Assembly: GCA_021826035.1 (NCBI GenBank)
Contig: JAKBBE010000004.1
Location: forward strand, 14,036-78,035
Origin: Pseudomonadota bacterium
GTDB taxonomy: Bacteria; Pseudomonadota; Gammaproteobacteria; Steroidobacterales; Steroidobacteraceae
Reading direction: 5' to 3'
DNA: 64,000 nucleotides
Numbering within the stretch: the first letter of the stretch is position 1; every line of letters starts with the position of its first letter. The translations under genes were made by a program, and so were the position numbers. The notes beneath the pieces were generated by a model, which saw nothing but the letters and a program-made list of their open reading frames with translations, was not told the DNA's origin and did not search any database. Positions 19,951 through 28,675 of the stretch are shown here, in pieces.

Positions 19951-20799
19951 TCAGCTGCTGAGAAAATCCAGAATATCCCGCTGTGCCGCGGTGAGCTGCT
20001 CGCGCGGCGTGACGACAGCCGAGCGCAGCGCGTGCCGGCAGGGACGCGACTCGTCGTCGCGATACAGCGCAACCGCGCGCGCGATCAGGCGCTGCACATG
20101 CGTCAGGCTGTCACGGAACTGACTCATGACCTGCTCGAGCGAAACGTGTTGGCTGGGATCATCGAGCCAGCAATCGTAATCGGTCGCGACCGCCACGGTG
20201 CAGTACCCAAGCTGCGCTTCGAGCGCGAGGAACGCCTCCGGTACGTTGGTCATGCCGACCAGGTCGGCGCCCGCGCCGCGCAGCCAGAAGCTCTCCGCAC
20301 GCGTGCCGAGTCGCGGACCCTCGACGCAGGCATACGTCTTCTCGCGATGCAGCGGCAGTCCAAGCGCCTCGGCGGCCTCGGCGAGCAGTGCGCTCGTGGC
20401 CGCGCATGCCGGGTGCGCCGTGGAAATGTGCGCAACCATGCCCTGACCGAAAAAACTCGCAGCCCGCAGACCCTTGGTGAAATCGAGGTACTGCGCCGGC
20501 AGCGCCAGGTCTCCCGGACGGATTTCCTCGCGCAGGCTCCCGACCGCCGACACGCCGATCACCGTACGCACTCCAAGACTCTTCAGCGCCCAGATGTTGG
20601 CGCGAAAATTAATTTCACCCGGTAGCAGATGGTGCTCAAGTCCGTGCCGCGCCAGAAACGCGACCGGTTTTCCATCAAGGCTGCCGAGCATCACGGGCGC
20701 CGACGGCGCGCCGAACGGCGTATCCACGGGTCGCGCCTCGTTGACTTTCAAGCCGTCCATGCGGTAAAGGCCGGTACCGCCGATAATGCCGATCATCAT
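19951..20799 (-). CDS. S-methyl-5'-thioadenosine (or thioinosine) phosphorylase
   Basis: A 282-residue purine nucleoside phosphorylase of the MTAP type: GIIGGTGLYRMDGL phosphate loop, FLARHGLEHHLLPGEINFRANIWALKSLGV, CVEGPRLGTRAES and NVPEAFLALEAQLGYCTVAVATDYDCW. It splits methylthioadenosine (or thioinosine) formed in polyamine synthesis. The ATDYDCW motif, which holds the Asp that reads the 6-amino group in human MTAP, favours methylthioadenosine; related enzymes of Pseudomonas prefer methylthioinosine. Adjacent ATG codons at 20799 and 20796 are possible starts. Confidence 0.9.
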   Translation of the reverse strand: MMIGIIGGTGLYRMDGLKVNEARPVDTPFGAPSAPVMLGSLDGKPVAFLARHGLEHHLLPGEINFRANIWALKSLGVRTVIGVSAVGSLREEIRPGDLALPAQYLDFTKGLRAASFFGQGMVAHISTAHPACAATSALLAEAAEALGLPLHREKTYACVEGPRLGTRAESFWLRGAGADLVGMTNVPEAFLALEAQLGYCTVAVATDYDCWLDDPSQHVSLEQVMSQFRDSLTHVQRLIARAVALYRDDESRPCRHALRSAVVTPREQLTAAQRDILDFLSS

Positions 20800-20892
20800 G
20801 GGAATCTCTGTTGCGCCAGTGGCCGCGAGGCTGCAAGATGCCTCAAACGAGGCCGGGCAACAAGATCGACGCCTGTTCACGGGGAGCTCTCC

Positions 20893-21690
20893 ATGAATAC
20901 CCCTCCATTTCCGTCGCTACGGCCACCGCGCTGGCCGGGGCGAATCGCCCGCGCCGGTCTGTGGATTCTCGCAGCCGGACTGCTCATCACGCTCGCGGCC
21001 GGGCCGCTCAACCGCTTCCAATTGGCGAGCGTTGGCCCGGCGCTGATGACACTGGTGGTCGGCCTCGGCGTCGTGGTGCTGGGTACGGCGACAACCATCG
21101 TCGGGGTGCTGTTCTCGACCCTGAAGGGCACGCGCATGCCGGGCACCGCCGCCGTGGTCGGCATCATCATCGGCCTGGCGGTGACCGCCTACGTGCTCTC
21201 GTGGGTGGAGCGCGCGCGGACCAGTCCGCCGATCAACGACATCAGCACGGATTTGCGCGATCCACCGAAATTCGAGCGCATCCTGGCGTTGCGCGCCCAC
21301 GCGCACGCAACCGTTCCGGCGCAATACCTTCGCGAAGTACCCGGTCCTGGCGGTAAAATGATCGACGTGCCGCGGCTGCAGCGCGAGTACTACCCGTACA
21401 TCAAGCCGCTGTTTCTCGCGCTGCCGCCGGCGCGGGCACTTGCGCGGGCGCGGCGGGTGGCCGCAGCGCTTGGCTGGCGCATCGATGCCGTCGAGCCGGC
21501 GCAAGGCCGCCTGGAGGCGACCGCCCACACGTTCTTCTTCGATTTCAAGGACGACATCGTGGTGCGGGTCCGGCCGAACGGCACCGGCTCGCGCATCGAC
21601 GTGCGCAGCGAGTCGCGGGTCGGGATGAGCGATATTGGAACCAACGCGGCGCGCATCCGGCAGTTTCTCAGCCGCATGCAGGCGCCCTGA
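20893..21690 (+). CDS. DUF1499 family membrane protein
   Basis: A 265-residue protein with three hydrophobic segments in the first 110 residues and a C-terminal DUF1499 domain (PPINDISTDLRDPPKF, YYPYIKPLFLALPPARALARA, ATAHTFFFDFKDDIVVRVRP, DVRSESRVGMSDIGTNAARIRQF). Function of the family is unknown. The ATG at 20893 has GGAG upstream. It lies 18 bases before gshA on the same strand and is probably co-transcribed. Confidence 0.88.
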   Translation: MNTPPFPSLRPPRWPGRIARAGLWILAAGLLITLAAGPLNRFQLASVGPALMTLVVGLGVVVLGTATTIVGVLFSTLKGTRMPGTAAVVGIIIGLAVTAYVLSWVERARTSPPINDISTDLRDPPKFERILALRAHAHATVPAQYLREVPGPGGKMIDVPRLQREYYPYIKPLFLALPPARALARARRVAAALGWRIDAVEPAQGRLEATAHTFFFDFKDDIVVRVRPNGTGSRIDVRSESRVGMSDIGTNAARIRQFLSRMQAP

Positions 21691-21708
21691 GACGAGGCAC
21701 TGGCATTC

Positions 21709-23292
21709 ATGAGCGGCACCGCTCGCGATATCGTATTTGAAAAACGCCTTGCCGCGCTGCTGAACAGCGGTGCGCTTGAGCTGCTGCAGGGGGGGCGCCG
21801 CGGCGTTGAGAAGGAGTCACTGCGCGTGACGCCCGACGGACTGCTCGCGCAGACGCCGCATCCGGCGGCGCTCGGCTCGGCACTCACCAGCGAGCACATC
21901 ACCACGGATTACTCCGAGGCGCTGATCGAGCTGGTTACGCCCACGTTCAATACCAACTGGGAGTTGCTGCAGTACCTGCTTGATTTGCACCAGTTCGTCT
22001 ACCGGCATCTCGATGATGAGCTGCTGTGGGCGACCAGCATGCCGTGTCGGATCGATCGCGACGAAGACATCCCGATCGCCCGCTACGGCCGCTCGCACGT
22101 AGGCCGAATGAAGAGCATCTACCGCGAGGGCCTCGGTGTGCGCTACGGCCGCATGATGCAGGCCATCTCCGGAGTGCATTTCAACTACTCGTTTCCGAGT
22201 GCGTTCTGGCCGGCATATGCTGAACTGCTGGGCTCACGCGATGACTCCCGAGAGTTCATCTCAGCGCGCTATTTCGACCTGCTGCGCAACTACCGTCGTC
22301 ATGGCTGGCTGGTGCTGTATCTCTTTGGCGTGTCGCCGGTCGTGTGCAAATCGTTCCTGCGCGGCCGCGAACATACGCTCACCGACCTCACTGCGCACAG
22401 CGCCTACGAGCCGTATGCGACCAGCTTGCGAATGAGCGACATCGGCTACCGCAACCGCAATCAGGCGGATCTGACCGTCTCGGTCAACAGTCTCGCCGAA
22501 TACGTGCGCGACCTCGGTCGGGCGATTAGCACGCCGCACGCGCCGTATGCCGCGCTCGGTGTGCGCAGCGGCGCAGATTATCGGCAGCTCAATGCGAACG
22601 TGCTGCAGATTGAGAACGAGTATTACAGCTTCATCCGGCCGAAGCGCGTCGCACATTCCGGCGAGCGGCCGACCCAGGCGCTCGCCCGCGCCGGCGTCGA
22701 GTACGTCGAGGTGCGGGCGCTTGATGTCAGCGCCTTCGACCCGGTCGGCGTGAACCAGAACAAGATGCGCTTCCTCGAGGCGTTTCTCGCGCTGTGTCTG
22801 CTCAAGGACAGCCCGCCGATTGCCGATCACGAACAGCATGCCGTCGATCACAACCATCTCACGGTGGCGCACCGCGGCCGCGAACCCGGCCTGATGCTCT
22901 GGCGTGATGAGCACGAGGTGCCGTTGCGCCAATGGGCCGAGTCGCTGCTGGAGGAGATGGGTCCGCTGTGCGAGATCCTTGATCGGGGCGACCCCGCCCG
23001 ACCGTATTCTCAGGCTCTCGCCGTGCAGGGCGCCAAGGTCGCCGACGTTGCGCGTACCCCCTCAGCGCGCATGCTGGCGGAACTCGCCTCGACCGGGGAG
23101 TCGTTCGCGCAGCTGGCGCTGCGGATGTCCAAGCTGCACAAGGCGTATTTCCTCGAGATGTACCCTCCGAACCAGGCGCGCCTGGCGGAGTTCGCCGTCG
23201 AGGCGCAGCAGTCACTGCAGCGTCACCAGGCGATCGAGGCGGCTGATCACGGCACGTTCGAGGAATATCTGGCCCATTACTTCGCGGCTTGA
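21709..23292 (+). CDS. gshA: Glutamate-cysteine ligase
   Basis: A 527-residue GshA of the gammaproteobacterial type, which joins glutamate and cysteine with ATP, the first step of glutathione synthesis. Recognised from GGRRGVEKESLRVTPDG near the N-terminus, ITTDYSEALIELVTP, MMQAISGVHFNYSFP, RNRNQADLTVSVNSL and VEYVEVRALDVSAFDPVGVN. Length matches E. coli GshA (518). Likely in an operon with the DUF1499 gene. Confidence 0.97.
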   Translation: MSGTARDIVFEKRLAALLNSGALELLQGGRRGVEKESLRVTPDGLLAQTPHPAALGSALTSEHITTDYSEALIELVTPTFNTNWELLQYLLDLHQFVYRHLDDELLWATSMPCRIDRDEDIPIARYGRSHVGRMKSIYREGLGVRYGRMMQAISGVHFNYSFPSAFWPAYAELLGSRDDSREFISARYFDLLRNYRRHGWLVLYLFGVSPVVCKSFLRGREHTLTDLTAHSAYEPYATSLRMSDIGYRNRNQADLTVSVNSLAEYVRDLGRAISTPHAPYAALGVRSGADYRQLNANVLQIENEYYSFIRPKRVAHSGERPTQALARAGVEYVEVRALDVSAFDPVGVNQNKMRFLEAFLALCLLKDSPPIADHEQHAVDHNHLTVAHRGREPGLMLWRDEHEVPLRQWAESLLEEMGPLCEILDRGDPARPYSQALAVQGAKVADVARTPSARMLAELASTGESFAQLALRMSKLHKAYFLEMYPPNQARLAEFAVEAQQSLQRHQAIEAADHGTFEEYLAHYFAA

Positions 23293-23380
23293 ATCCGCTC
23301 CGTGGGGGGGCGGGCCAATCGGGTCAATCTCCCGCACGGGCCATTGCGCCGCGCGGGCCGGTAAGGGATTCTTAGCGGCT

Positions 23381-24301
23381 ATGAACGCGCTTTCCGTCCA
23401 GGGTTTGACCAAGACCTACCGTAACGGCGTACAGGCCTTGAAGGGCATCGATCTCGCCGTCGAGGAAGGAGACTTCTTCGCGCTGCTCGGGCCGAACGGT
23501 GCCGGCAAGACGACGCTGATCGGCATCGTGACCTCGCTGGTGCGCAAAACCGGAGGTGTGGCCAGCATTTTCGGCTACGACATCGACCGGCAGCTCGAGC
23601 AGGCCAAGAGCTGCATCGGCGTGGTGCCGCAGGAAATCAACTTCAACATGTTCGAGACGCCGCTGACCATCGTGGTCAACCAGGCGGGTTTTTATGGAAT
23701 TCCGCGCGCGATCGCCCATCAGCGCGCTGAGAAATACCTCAAGCAATTGCAACTCTGGGAGAAGCGCAATCACGCCTCGCGCGGCTTGTCCGGCGGCATG
23801 AAGCGCCGCCTGATGATTGCACGCGCGCTGATGCATGAGCCGCGGCTGCTGATCCTCGATGAGCCTACCGCGGGCGTCGACATCGAGATTAGGCGCTCGA
23901 TGTGGGATTTTCTACGCGATATCAACCAGCGTGGCACGACCATCATCCTCACGACTCACTACCTCGAGGAGGCCGAGACGCTCTGCCGCAACATCGCGAT
24001 CATCGACGGCGGCCGCATCATCGAGCGCGACCGGATGAGCAATTTGCTGCGCCGGCTGCACAGCGAGACGTTCGTGCTCAGCCTGAGCCAGCCGCTCACC
24101 GCGGCGCCGGCGCTCGAGCGTTATCCAGTCAAGCTGATCGATGAGACGACGCTCGAGGTCGAAGTGTCCAAGCAGGAGAACCTCAACGATCTGTTCGCGC
24201 GGCTCTCGGCGCTCGGCATCGAGGTCCTCTCGCTGCGCAACAAAGTCAACCGGCTGGAGGAAATCTTCATGCGCCTGGTCGAGCGGGGGGCGGCGGCATG
24301 A
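23381..24301 (+). CDS. ABC transporter ATP-binding protein (YadG-like)
   Basis: A 306-residue ATPase: Walker [10 protein letters not shown] near residue 41, Q-loop VVPQEINFN, signature [15 protein letters not shown] and Walker [13 protein letters not shown], then the H-loop [11 protein letters not shown]-terminal extension of about 80 residues follows, as in YadG. It overlaps the permease gene by four bases (ATGA). YadGH-type ABC-2 exporters have no settled substrate. Confidence 0.94.
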   Translation: MNALSVQGLTKTYRNGVQALKGIDLAVEEGDFFALLGPNGAGKTTLIGIVTSLVRKTGGVASIFGYDIDRQLEQAKSCIGVVPQEINFNMFETPLTIVVNQAGFYGIPRAIAHQRAEKYLKQLQLWEKRNHASRGLSGGMKRRLMIARALMHEPRLLILDEPTAGVDIEIRRSMWDFLRDINQRGTTIILTTHYLEEAETLCRNIAIIDGGRIIERDRMSNLLRRLHSETFVLSLSQPLTAAPALERYPVKLIDETTLEVEVSKQENLNDLFARLSALGIEVLSLRNKVNRLEEIFMRLVERGAAA

Positions 24302-25110
24302 GTTCGATGGTGGAGCATTCGGCGGCGCCGCCGCAGTCGATGGCGCAGATCCGCCGGGTCGGCTTTCAGACGATCGTGATTCGGGAGTTCCACCGGATCG
24401 TGCGCATCTGGAGTCAGACCATCCTGCCCTCGGGCGTCACTGCAACGTTGTACTTCCTGATCTTCGGGGCCGTGATCGGCAGCCGCCTCGGACCGATGGA
24501 AGGCATCAGTTACATGACGTACATCGCGCCCGGGCTGATCATGCAGGCGGTGATTCTCAATTCGTACAACAACGTCGTCTCCTCGTTCTTCGGCGCGAAG
24601 TTCGGCAAACACATCGAGGAACTGCTGGTCTCACCGTTGCCGAGCTGGATCATTGTGTCAGGGTACGTCGCCGGCGGATTGCTGCGCGGTGCCATGGTCG
24701 GTCTGCTGGTGAGCATCGTCACGCTGTTCTTCACGCACCTGCCGGTCAGGCATCCGGTGATCGTGGTGGCCGCCGCCGCGATGACTTCGGTGACGTTCGC
24801 GCTTGGTGGATTTCTCAACGCGATGTTCGCCAAGAATTTCGATCAGATCAGCATCATCCCCAACTTCGTGCTGACGCCGTTGATCTACCTGGGCGGGGTG
24901 TTCTACTCGATCGTCCAGCTGCCGGCCTGGGCGCAGCATCTCTCGCTCGTCGACCCGATTCTCTATATGGTCAACGCGTTCCGCTTCGGATTTCTCGGTG
25001 TGTCAGATGTTCCAGTCGTGGCGGCGTTCACGATCATGATCATCGCCATTGTCGCGCTTTTCTCCACGGCCGTTCTGCTGCTCGATCGCAGTTCCGGAAT
25101 CCGCGAATGA
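24298..25110 (+). CDS. ABC-2 type permease (YadH-like)
   Basis: A 270-residue membrane protein with six hydrophobic segments and an amphipathic N-terminus (TIVIREFHRIVRIWSQTILPSGVTATLYFLIFG), typical of ABC-2 permeases such as YadH. It overlaps the ATPase gene by four bases and ends just before a strong hairpin shared with the convergent ydbL-like gene. Functions as the membrane half of the exporter. Confidence 0.93.
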   Translation: MSSMVEHSAAPPQSMAQIRRVGFQTIVIREFHRIVRIWSQTILPSGVTATLYFLIFGAVIGSRLGPMEGISYMTYIAPGLIMQAVILNSYNNVVSSFFGAKFGKHIEELLVSPLPSWIIVSGYVAGGLLRGAMVGLLVSIVTLFFTHLPVRHPVIVVAAAAMTSVTFALGGFLNAMFAKNFDQISIIPNFVLTPLIYLGGVFYSIVQLPAWAQHLSLVDPILYMVNAFRFGFLGVSDVPVVAAFTIMIIAIVALFSTAVLLLDRSSGIRE

Positions 25111-25114
25111 ATCG

Positions 25115-25152
25115 GTGCGGCTGCGGTCCCCACGCGGGGACCGCAGCCGCAC
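25115..25152. terminator. Strong bidirectional hairpin between yadH-like and ydbL-like genes
   Basis: A perfect 17-bp inverted repeat (GTGCGGCTGCGGTCCCC and its complement) with a 4-base loop lies five bases after one stop codon and five bases before the stop of the convergent gene. It has no long U-run on either strand, but its position and stem strength make it the best terminator candidate in the window. Confidence 0.6.
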
Positions 25153-25157
25153 GGGCC

Positions 25158-25850
25158 TTAACCCTTGATCCAGCTGCCGTTGCTGTCGCGGTAGTACCAG
25201 CCGTTTTGCTTCGCATGCGCGATCCAGCGGCTGGCGAAGGTGCTGCGGATGTTGCCGGCCCAGGCCGGGTGGCCGTTGGCATCGGCAATCTGCGTGTACA
25301 GCTGCGACAGGTCGTGGTTCTGCTGCGCCACCCAGTGCGCCAGCTGCGCCCGCTGCATCAGCGGAACACTGCTCTGGTCGCGGATCGCGATGACCCCTTC
25401 AGTGGTCATGCCGATCACGCCGTTGCGGAAGTACGGCTTGAGCTGCGCGAAGCGCTGATGCATGGCCGCGATGATGGCGCGGATCTGCGGTGTCGAGATG
25501 TCGAGGTCGGCCTGTCCGGCCGCATGCGCCACCGGCACCAGCGCCATCACCACCCGGCCCGCAAGTGCTTCGAGGATCGACCCGCCCTGCGGCCCGCGAA
25601 CCGTGGCGGCGGTCGGTGGCGCCGCCGCCGGGGTGCTCGGCGGGCTGGCCGGTTGTGCCGCTGCGCCGCCGTTGCCGCCCGTGACGGCGCGGATGATCTT
25701 ATCGGCGGCCTTCTGGGCGGCGGCAGCGGGGAAATACACATTGACCGTGACGCAGCTGGCGAGCACCGTGGCCGCGGCGAGGATCAGGGCGAGGCGGGCG
25801 GTGCGCGCCGAAGCGCGCTCGAGCGGTGCGGAACGGGTCGCTAATCGCAT
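25158..25850 (-). CDS. ydbL: YdbL/DUF1318 family lipoprotein
   Basis: A 230-residue protein with a lipobox (ATVLASC, acylated Cys at about residue 33) followed by VTVNVYFPAAAAQKAADKII, the signature of lipoprotein DUF1318 members. After a Pro/Ala-rich linker, the C-terminal half carries the YdbL domain ending in NGWYYRDSNGSWIKG. In E. coli YdbL is a soluble periplasmic protein needed with YdbH and YnbE for lipid transport to the outer membrane; here it has its own lipid anchor. It lies 116 bases downstream of the YdbH-like gene on the same strand. Confidence 0.85.
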   Translation of the reverse strand: MRLATRSAPLERASARTARLALILAAATVLASCVTVNVYFPAAAAQKAADKIIRAVTGGNGGAAAQPASPPSTPAAAPPTAATVRGPQGGSILEALAGRVVMALVPVAHAAGQADLDISTPQIRAIIAAMHQRFAQLKPYFRNGVIGMTTEGVIAIRDQSSVPLMQRAQLAHWVAQQNHDLSQLYTQIADANGHPAWAGNIRSTFASRWIAHAKQNGWYYRDSNGSWIKG

Positions 25851-25966
25851 GGACGTTCTCCGATGAAACCGTGCGGATATTCTGGCACTTGCCGCTGAAT
25901 AGGGTCTGGGCCAAGGGGCTGCGGTGGAAACTCCGGCGTGCTCAGCATCTTACCGCCTGGGCGGCC

Positions 25967-28045
25967 TCAGTTCACCTTCATGCCCCCGCTGCTGATGCCC
26001 TGCTTGATCTGCTCGAGCATCTGCGGCCAGTTGACCCGCTGGACGTTGCCGATGATGTCCAGTCGCGGAATCCAACTGCCCTGCACGAGGTAGTATCCGC
26101 CATCGTCCGCCGGACCCACCCCGGACATGTGGCAGACCTCGTTGTGCAGACGGCAGCCGATGGCCAGGCGCCGGTAGTGGAAGGTTTTGAAGAACTGCAA
26201 GACGCCGGATTCGAGTGCCGCGGCGACCTCGCCGCCGCCACCACCGAAGGCCGCGATGCGCGTGACGGCCTTCTGGCTGATCTGGTGGCTGGATCGGTCA
26301 CCCGGCATGGTGTAAATGCGCGCATCGAACGCCACTGGTGACCAGTCGAACAGTTTCAATCCAGTGATGTCGGCATCGATCAATCCGGTCATCGAGCCGA
26401 ACGCGAACGTATGGGTCACCATGCCCAGATTCAGTGCCCGCGCCGCGACATCGGCATGCAGTTGCGGCCACTGTCCGAGCGGGTCGTCGAGACGGATATG
26501 ACTGCCGGTGATCACGCCGTTGAACACGTGTGCGACCAGGTTGCCGTTGAACTTCAGCACGTGATGGCGGTACTGCACCAGGGGGATGTGGGCAAACAAC
26601 TGTCCGTTCATGATCGGCCAGCCGAATGCCTTGCACATCACCGGCATGCTGATCGGGGTGAGGTCAGCATTGAAATCGAATTGCGCATGCGGCGTGCCGA
26701 GATTGCGCCCCACCAGCGTATGGATGAGGATCGCCCCGTTGAACACCGGCACGCGCACGTTGCCGCCGAGCAGCGCGAAGTTGCGATTCCAGGTGAGGAA
26801 GGTCAGATGCGTCGCACCGCCGGCGAGGCCGTACAGGCCGATGCGCTGCCAGCTGAGCTGCGAGTGCGCCACCGCCACGCCGGAGGCGGATGCCCAGTGG
26901 ATCGCACCGTTGAGGCCAGCGATCGACAGGCTCGCGGTGGGATCTGTGAAGCCGATGCCGTGCAGGCGCGCGTCGATGCGCTCGATGTGTCCGGCGCGCA
27001 GGCGCAGTGAGCCGCTCGCCCAGCCTCGGGTGTGTAGCGAGCCGAGTGGGCCGGAGGCCAGGGTCATTTGCATGAAACTGGTATAGGCGCCCGGGAAGGT
27101 GATCCGGGCGAGGTGCACCTGCGCATCGAGAAGCCTCGGCCGGGGGGTGAGCGCCACCTGGGCCGTCGCATGGGCGTCGATGACGCCCCGCTCGTGCAGT
27201 GCGAGGCGTGAAATCTTAAGCGGACCAGTACCGCGGCGGGCGGCGGTGAGCTGCAGCGCGAACGGATGAGCCGCCAGGTCCAGATACAGCGGACCGGCGA
27301 GCGCCTCTCCGTGTGAGCCGGCGAGCATGAGGCTGCCGCTTAGCGCGCCGCTGCGCTCCGTGACGGCACCGTGCAGAGTCGCGGCCACGTGCTGCGAGAC
27401 GATTGTACCGGCGGCATTGCTGAAGTTCAGGTCCGCACTGCGCAGGCGTATCCGCGCATGCAGGGCCGGACGATTGGCCGCGCGTAGCGCCAGACTCACC
27501 GGTCCGCCGAGTGAATCGCCGGGCGGCAGCCTGAACCACGGACGTGCCCAGCGCACGACTTCGGCGAGCTGTACCCCCGAGGCAGTCATCTGCAGCTGCC
27601 ATCGGCCCGGGCGCAGCGCGGCCGCGACTCGCAGCTCACCGTGCGCGAGCGGGACTCTGGCGGCGCTGACGGTAAGCGCGCGCGTCTGCGCGTCGTAGCT
27701 CGTTGTGAGGTCTCCATGCAGGGCGCCGAACGCGCCTGCCCGGACCGCGAAATGGCCGCCCCGGCATGCGTACGGTCCGCTCAGGCGGACCTCGGCGCAG
27801 CGCAGCACCGCGCCGCGCAGCGGGGGGGGGCCGGGGCGGCTCAGCTGCACGGAGGCGGCCCGCAGACGGCCCGAGAGGCCCTGCGGCCCCAGGCGCATCA
27901 CCACCTGGACCCCCCGCACCTGCGCCTGTGGTGTCTGCAGCTGCGATACCGTGAGCGTGATCTGGTCGACGGCATGTGCCGGCCCCGCCAGGACCGCCAC
28001 CAGCGCTCCGAGCATCCAGCATGCCGGCTGCAACGAAAACTTCAC
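25967..28045 (-). CDS. ydbH: YdbH-like AsmA-family intermembrane protein
   Basis: A 692-residue protein with an N-terminal signal/anchor (PACWMLGALVAVLAGPAHA) and a long beta-rich body. The C-terminal end matches YdbH: FKTFHYRRLAIGCRLHNEVCHMSGV, GGYYLVQG, PRLDIIGNVQRVNWPQMLEQI. YdbH is one of three AsmA-like proteins (with YhdP and TamB) that form bridges for phospholipid movement from inner to outer membrane. The GTG at 28045 was chosen because the signal peptide begins there; an ATG at 28114 is possible, and the frame stays open further upstream, antisense to the PAP2 gene. Its partner ydbL follows, but ynbE is absent. Confidence 0.83.
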   Translation of the reverse strand: MKFSLQPACWMLGALVAVLAGPAHAVDQITLTVSQLQTPQAQVRGVQVVMRLGPQGLSGRLRAASVQLSRPGPPPLRGAVLRCAEVRLSGPYACRGGHFAVRAGAFGALHGDLTTSYDAQTRALTVSAARVPLAHGELRVAAALRPGRWQLQMTASGVQLAEVVRWARPWFRLPPGDSLGGPVSLALRAANRPALHARIRLRSADLNFSNAAGTIVSQHVAATLHGAVTERSGALSGSLMLAGSHGEALAGPLYLDLAAHPFALQLTAARRGTGPLKISRLALHERGVIDAHATAQVALTPRPRLLDAQVHLARITFPGAYTSFMQMTLASGPLGSLHTRGWASGSLRLRAGHIERIDARLHGIGFTDPTASLSIAGLNGAIHWASASGVAVAHSQLSWQRIGLYGLAGGATHLTFLTWNRNFALLGGNVRVPVFNGAILIHTLVGRNLGTPHAQFDFNADLTPISMPVMCKAFGWPIMNGQLFAHIPLVQYRHHVLKFNGNLVAHVFNGVITGSHIRLDDPLGQWPQLHADVAARALNLGMVTHTFAFGSMTGLIDADITGLKLFDWSPVAFDARIYTMPGDRSSHQISQKAVTRIAAFGGGGGEVAAALESGVLQFFKTFHYRRLAIGCRLHNEVCHMSGVGPADDGGYYLVQGSWIPRLDIIGNVQRVNWPQMLEQIKQGISSGGMKVN

Positions 28046-28135
28046 GAAACTGTCATCTTGCGGACTTGCGGACCGCAGATCCTCTACGGGCGAGCCATTT
28101 CGCACCTGCATCATAGTGCACGCCCGGATGCCGCA

Positions 28136-28675
28136 ATGAAAGCACCCGCCCTCTCCGAGTGGATCGCGCGAGCGGATGCCGCCGAATACGCGCTGTGCCG
28201 CCGGTTGAACCGGGGTGCGGCGTTCGCGCTGCCCCGACGCATCTTCCAGATCGCCAGCCGTCTCGGCGACGGGCTGATCTGGTATGCGGTGATTCTGGCA
28301 CTGCCGCTGCTCTGCGGCCGTGCCGCCGTGTGGCCGGCACTGGTGATGGCCCTGACCGGCATCGCCGGTCTGGGACTCTACAAGGGACTTAAGCACACGC
28401 TGGTGCGCGAGCGGCCATTCATGACCCACGCGACCATCGATCTGGCCATGGCGCCGCTCGACCGATACAGCTTCCCCTCGGGACACACACTGTATGCCGT
28501 GTGCTTCACGGTCCAGGCGACCGCGCATTTCCCGGCGCTCGGCTGGGTGCTGATTCCGCTCACGCTGCTCATCGCCGGATCGCGTACCGTGCTCGGTTTG
28601 CACTACCCGACGGATGTGCTCGCTGGCGCGGTCATCGGGCTGGCGCTCGGCTTGGTGGGCGTGTCGCTCGCCTGA
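28136..28675 (+). CDS. PAP2 family phosphatase
   Basis: A 179-residue membrane phosphatase of the PAP2 superfamily. The three signature motifs are present: KHTLVRERPF (KxxxxxxRP), YSFPSGHTLYA (PSGH) and GSRTVLGLHYPTDVLAG (SRxxxxxHxxxD). Five to six membrane helices. It would remove phosphate from lipid phosphates such as phosphatidate or undecaprenyl diphosphate. Its stop codon overlaps the start of the glycosyltransferase gene (TGATG), so the two act in one pathway. Confidence 0.93.
   Translation: MKAPALSEWIARADAAEYALCRRLNRGAAFALPRRIFQIASRLGDGLIWYAVILALPLLCGRAAVWPALVMALTGIAGLGLYKGLKHTLVRERPFMTHATIDLAMAPLDRYSFPSGHTLYAVCFTVQATAHFPALGWVLIPLTLLIAGSRTVLGLHYPTDVLAGAVIGLALGLVGVSLA

Noticed and set aside
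28046..28603. N-terminal extension of the YdbH-like gene
   Set aside because: Antisense to the PAP2 gene and precedes a clear signal peptide.
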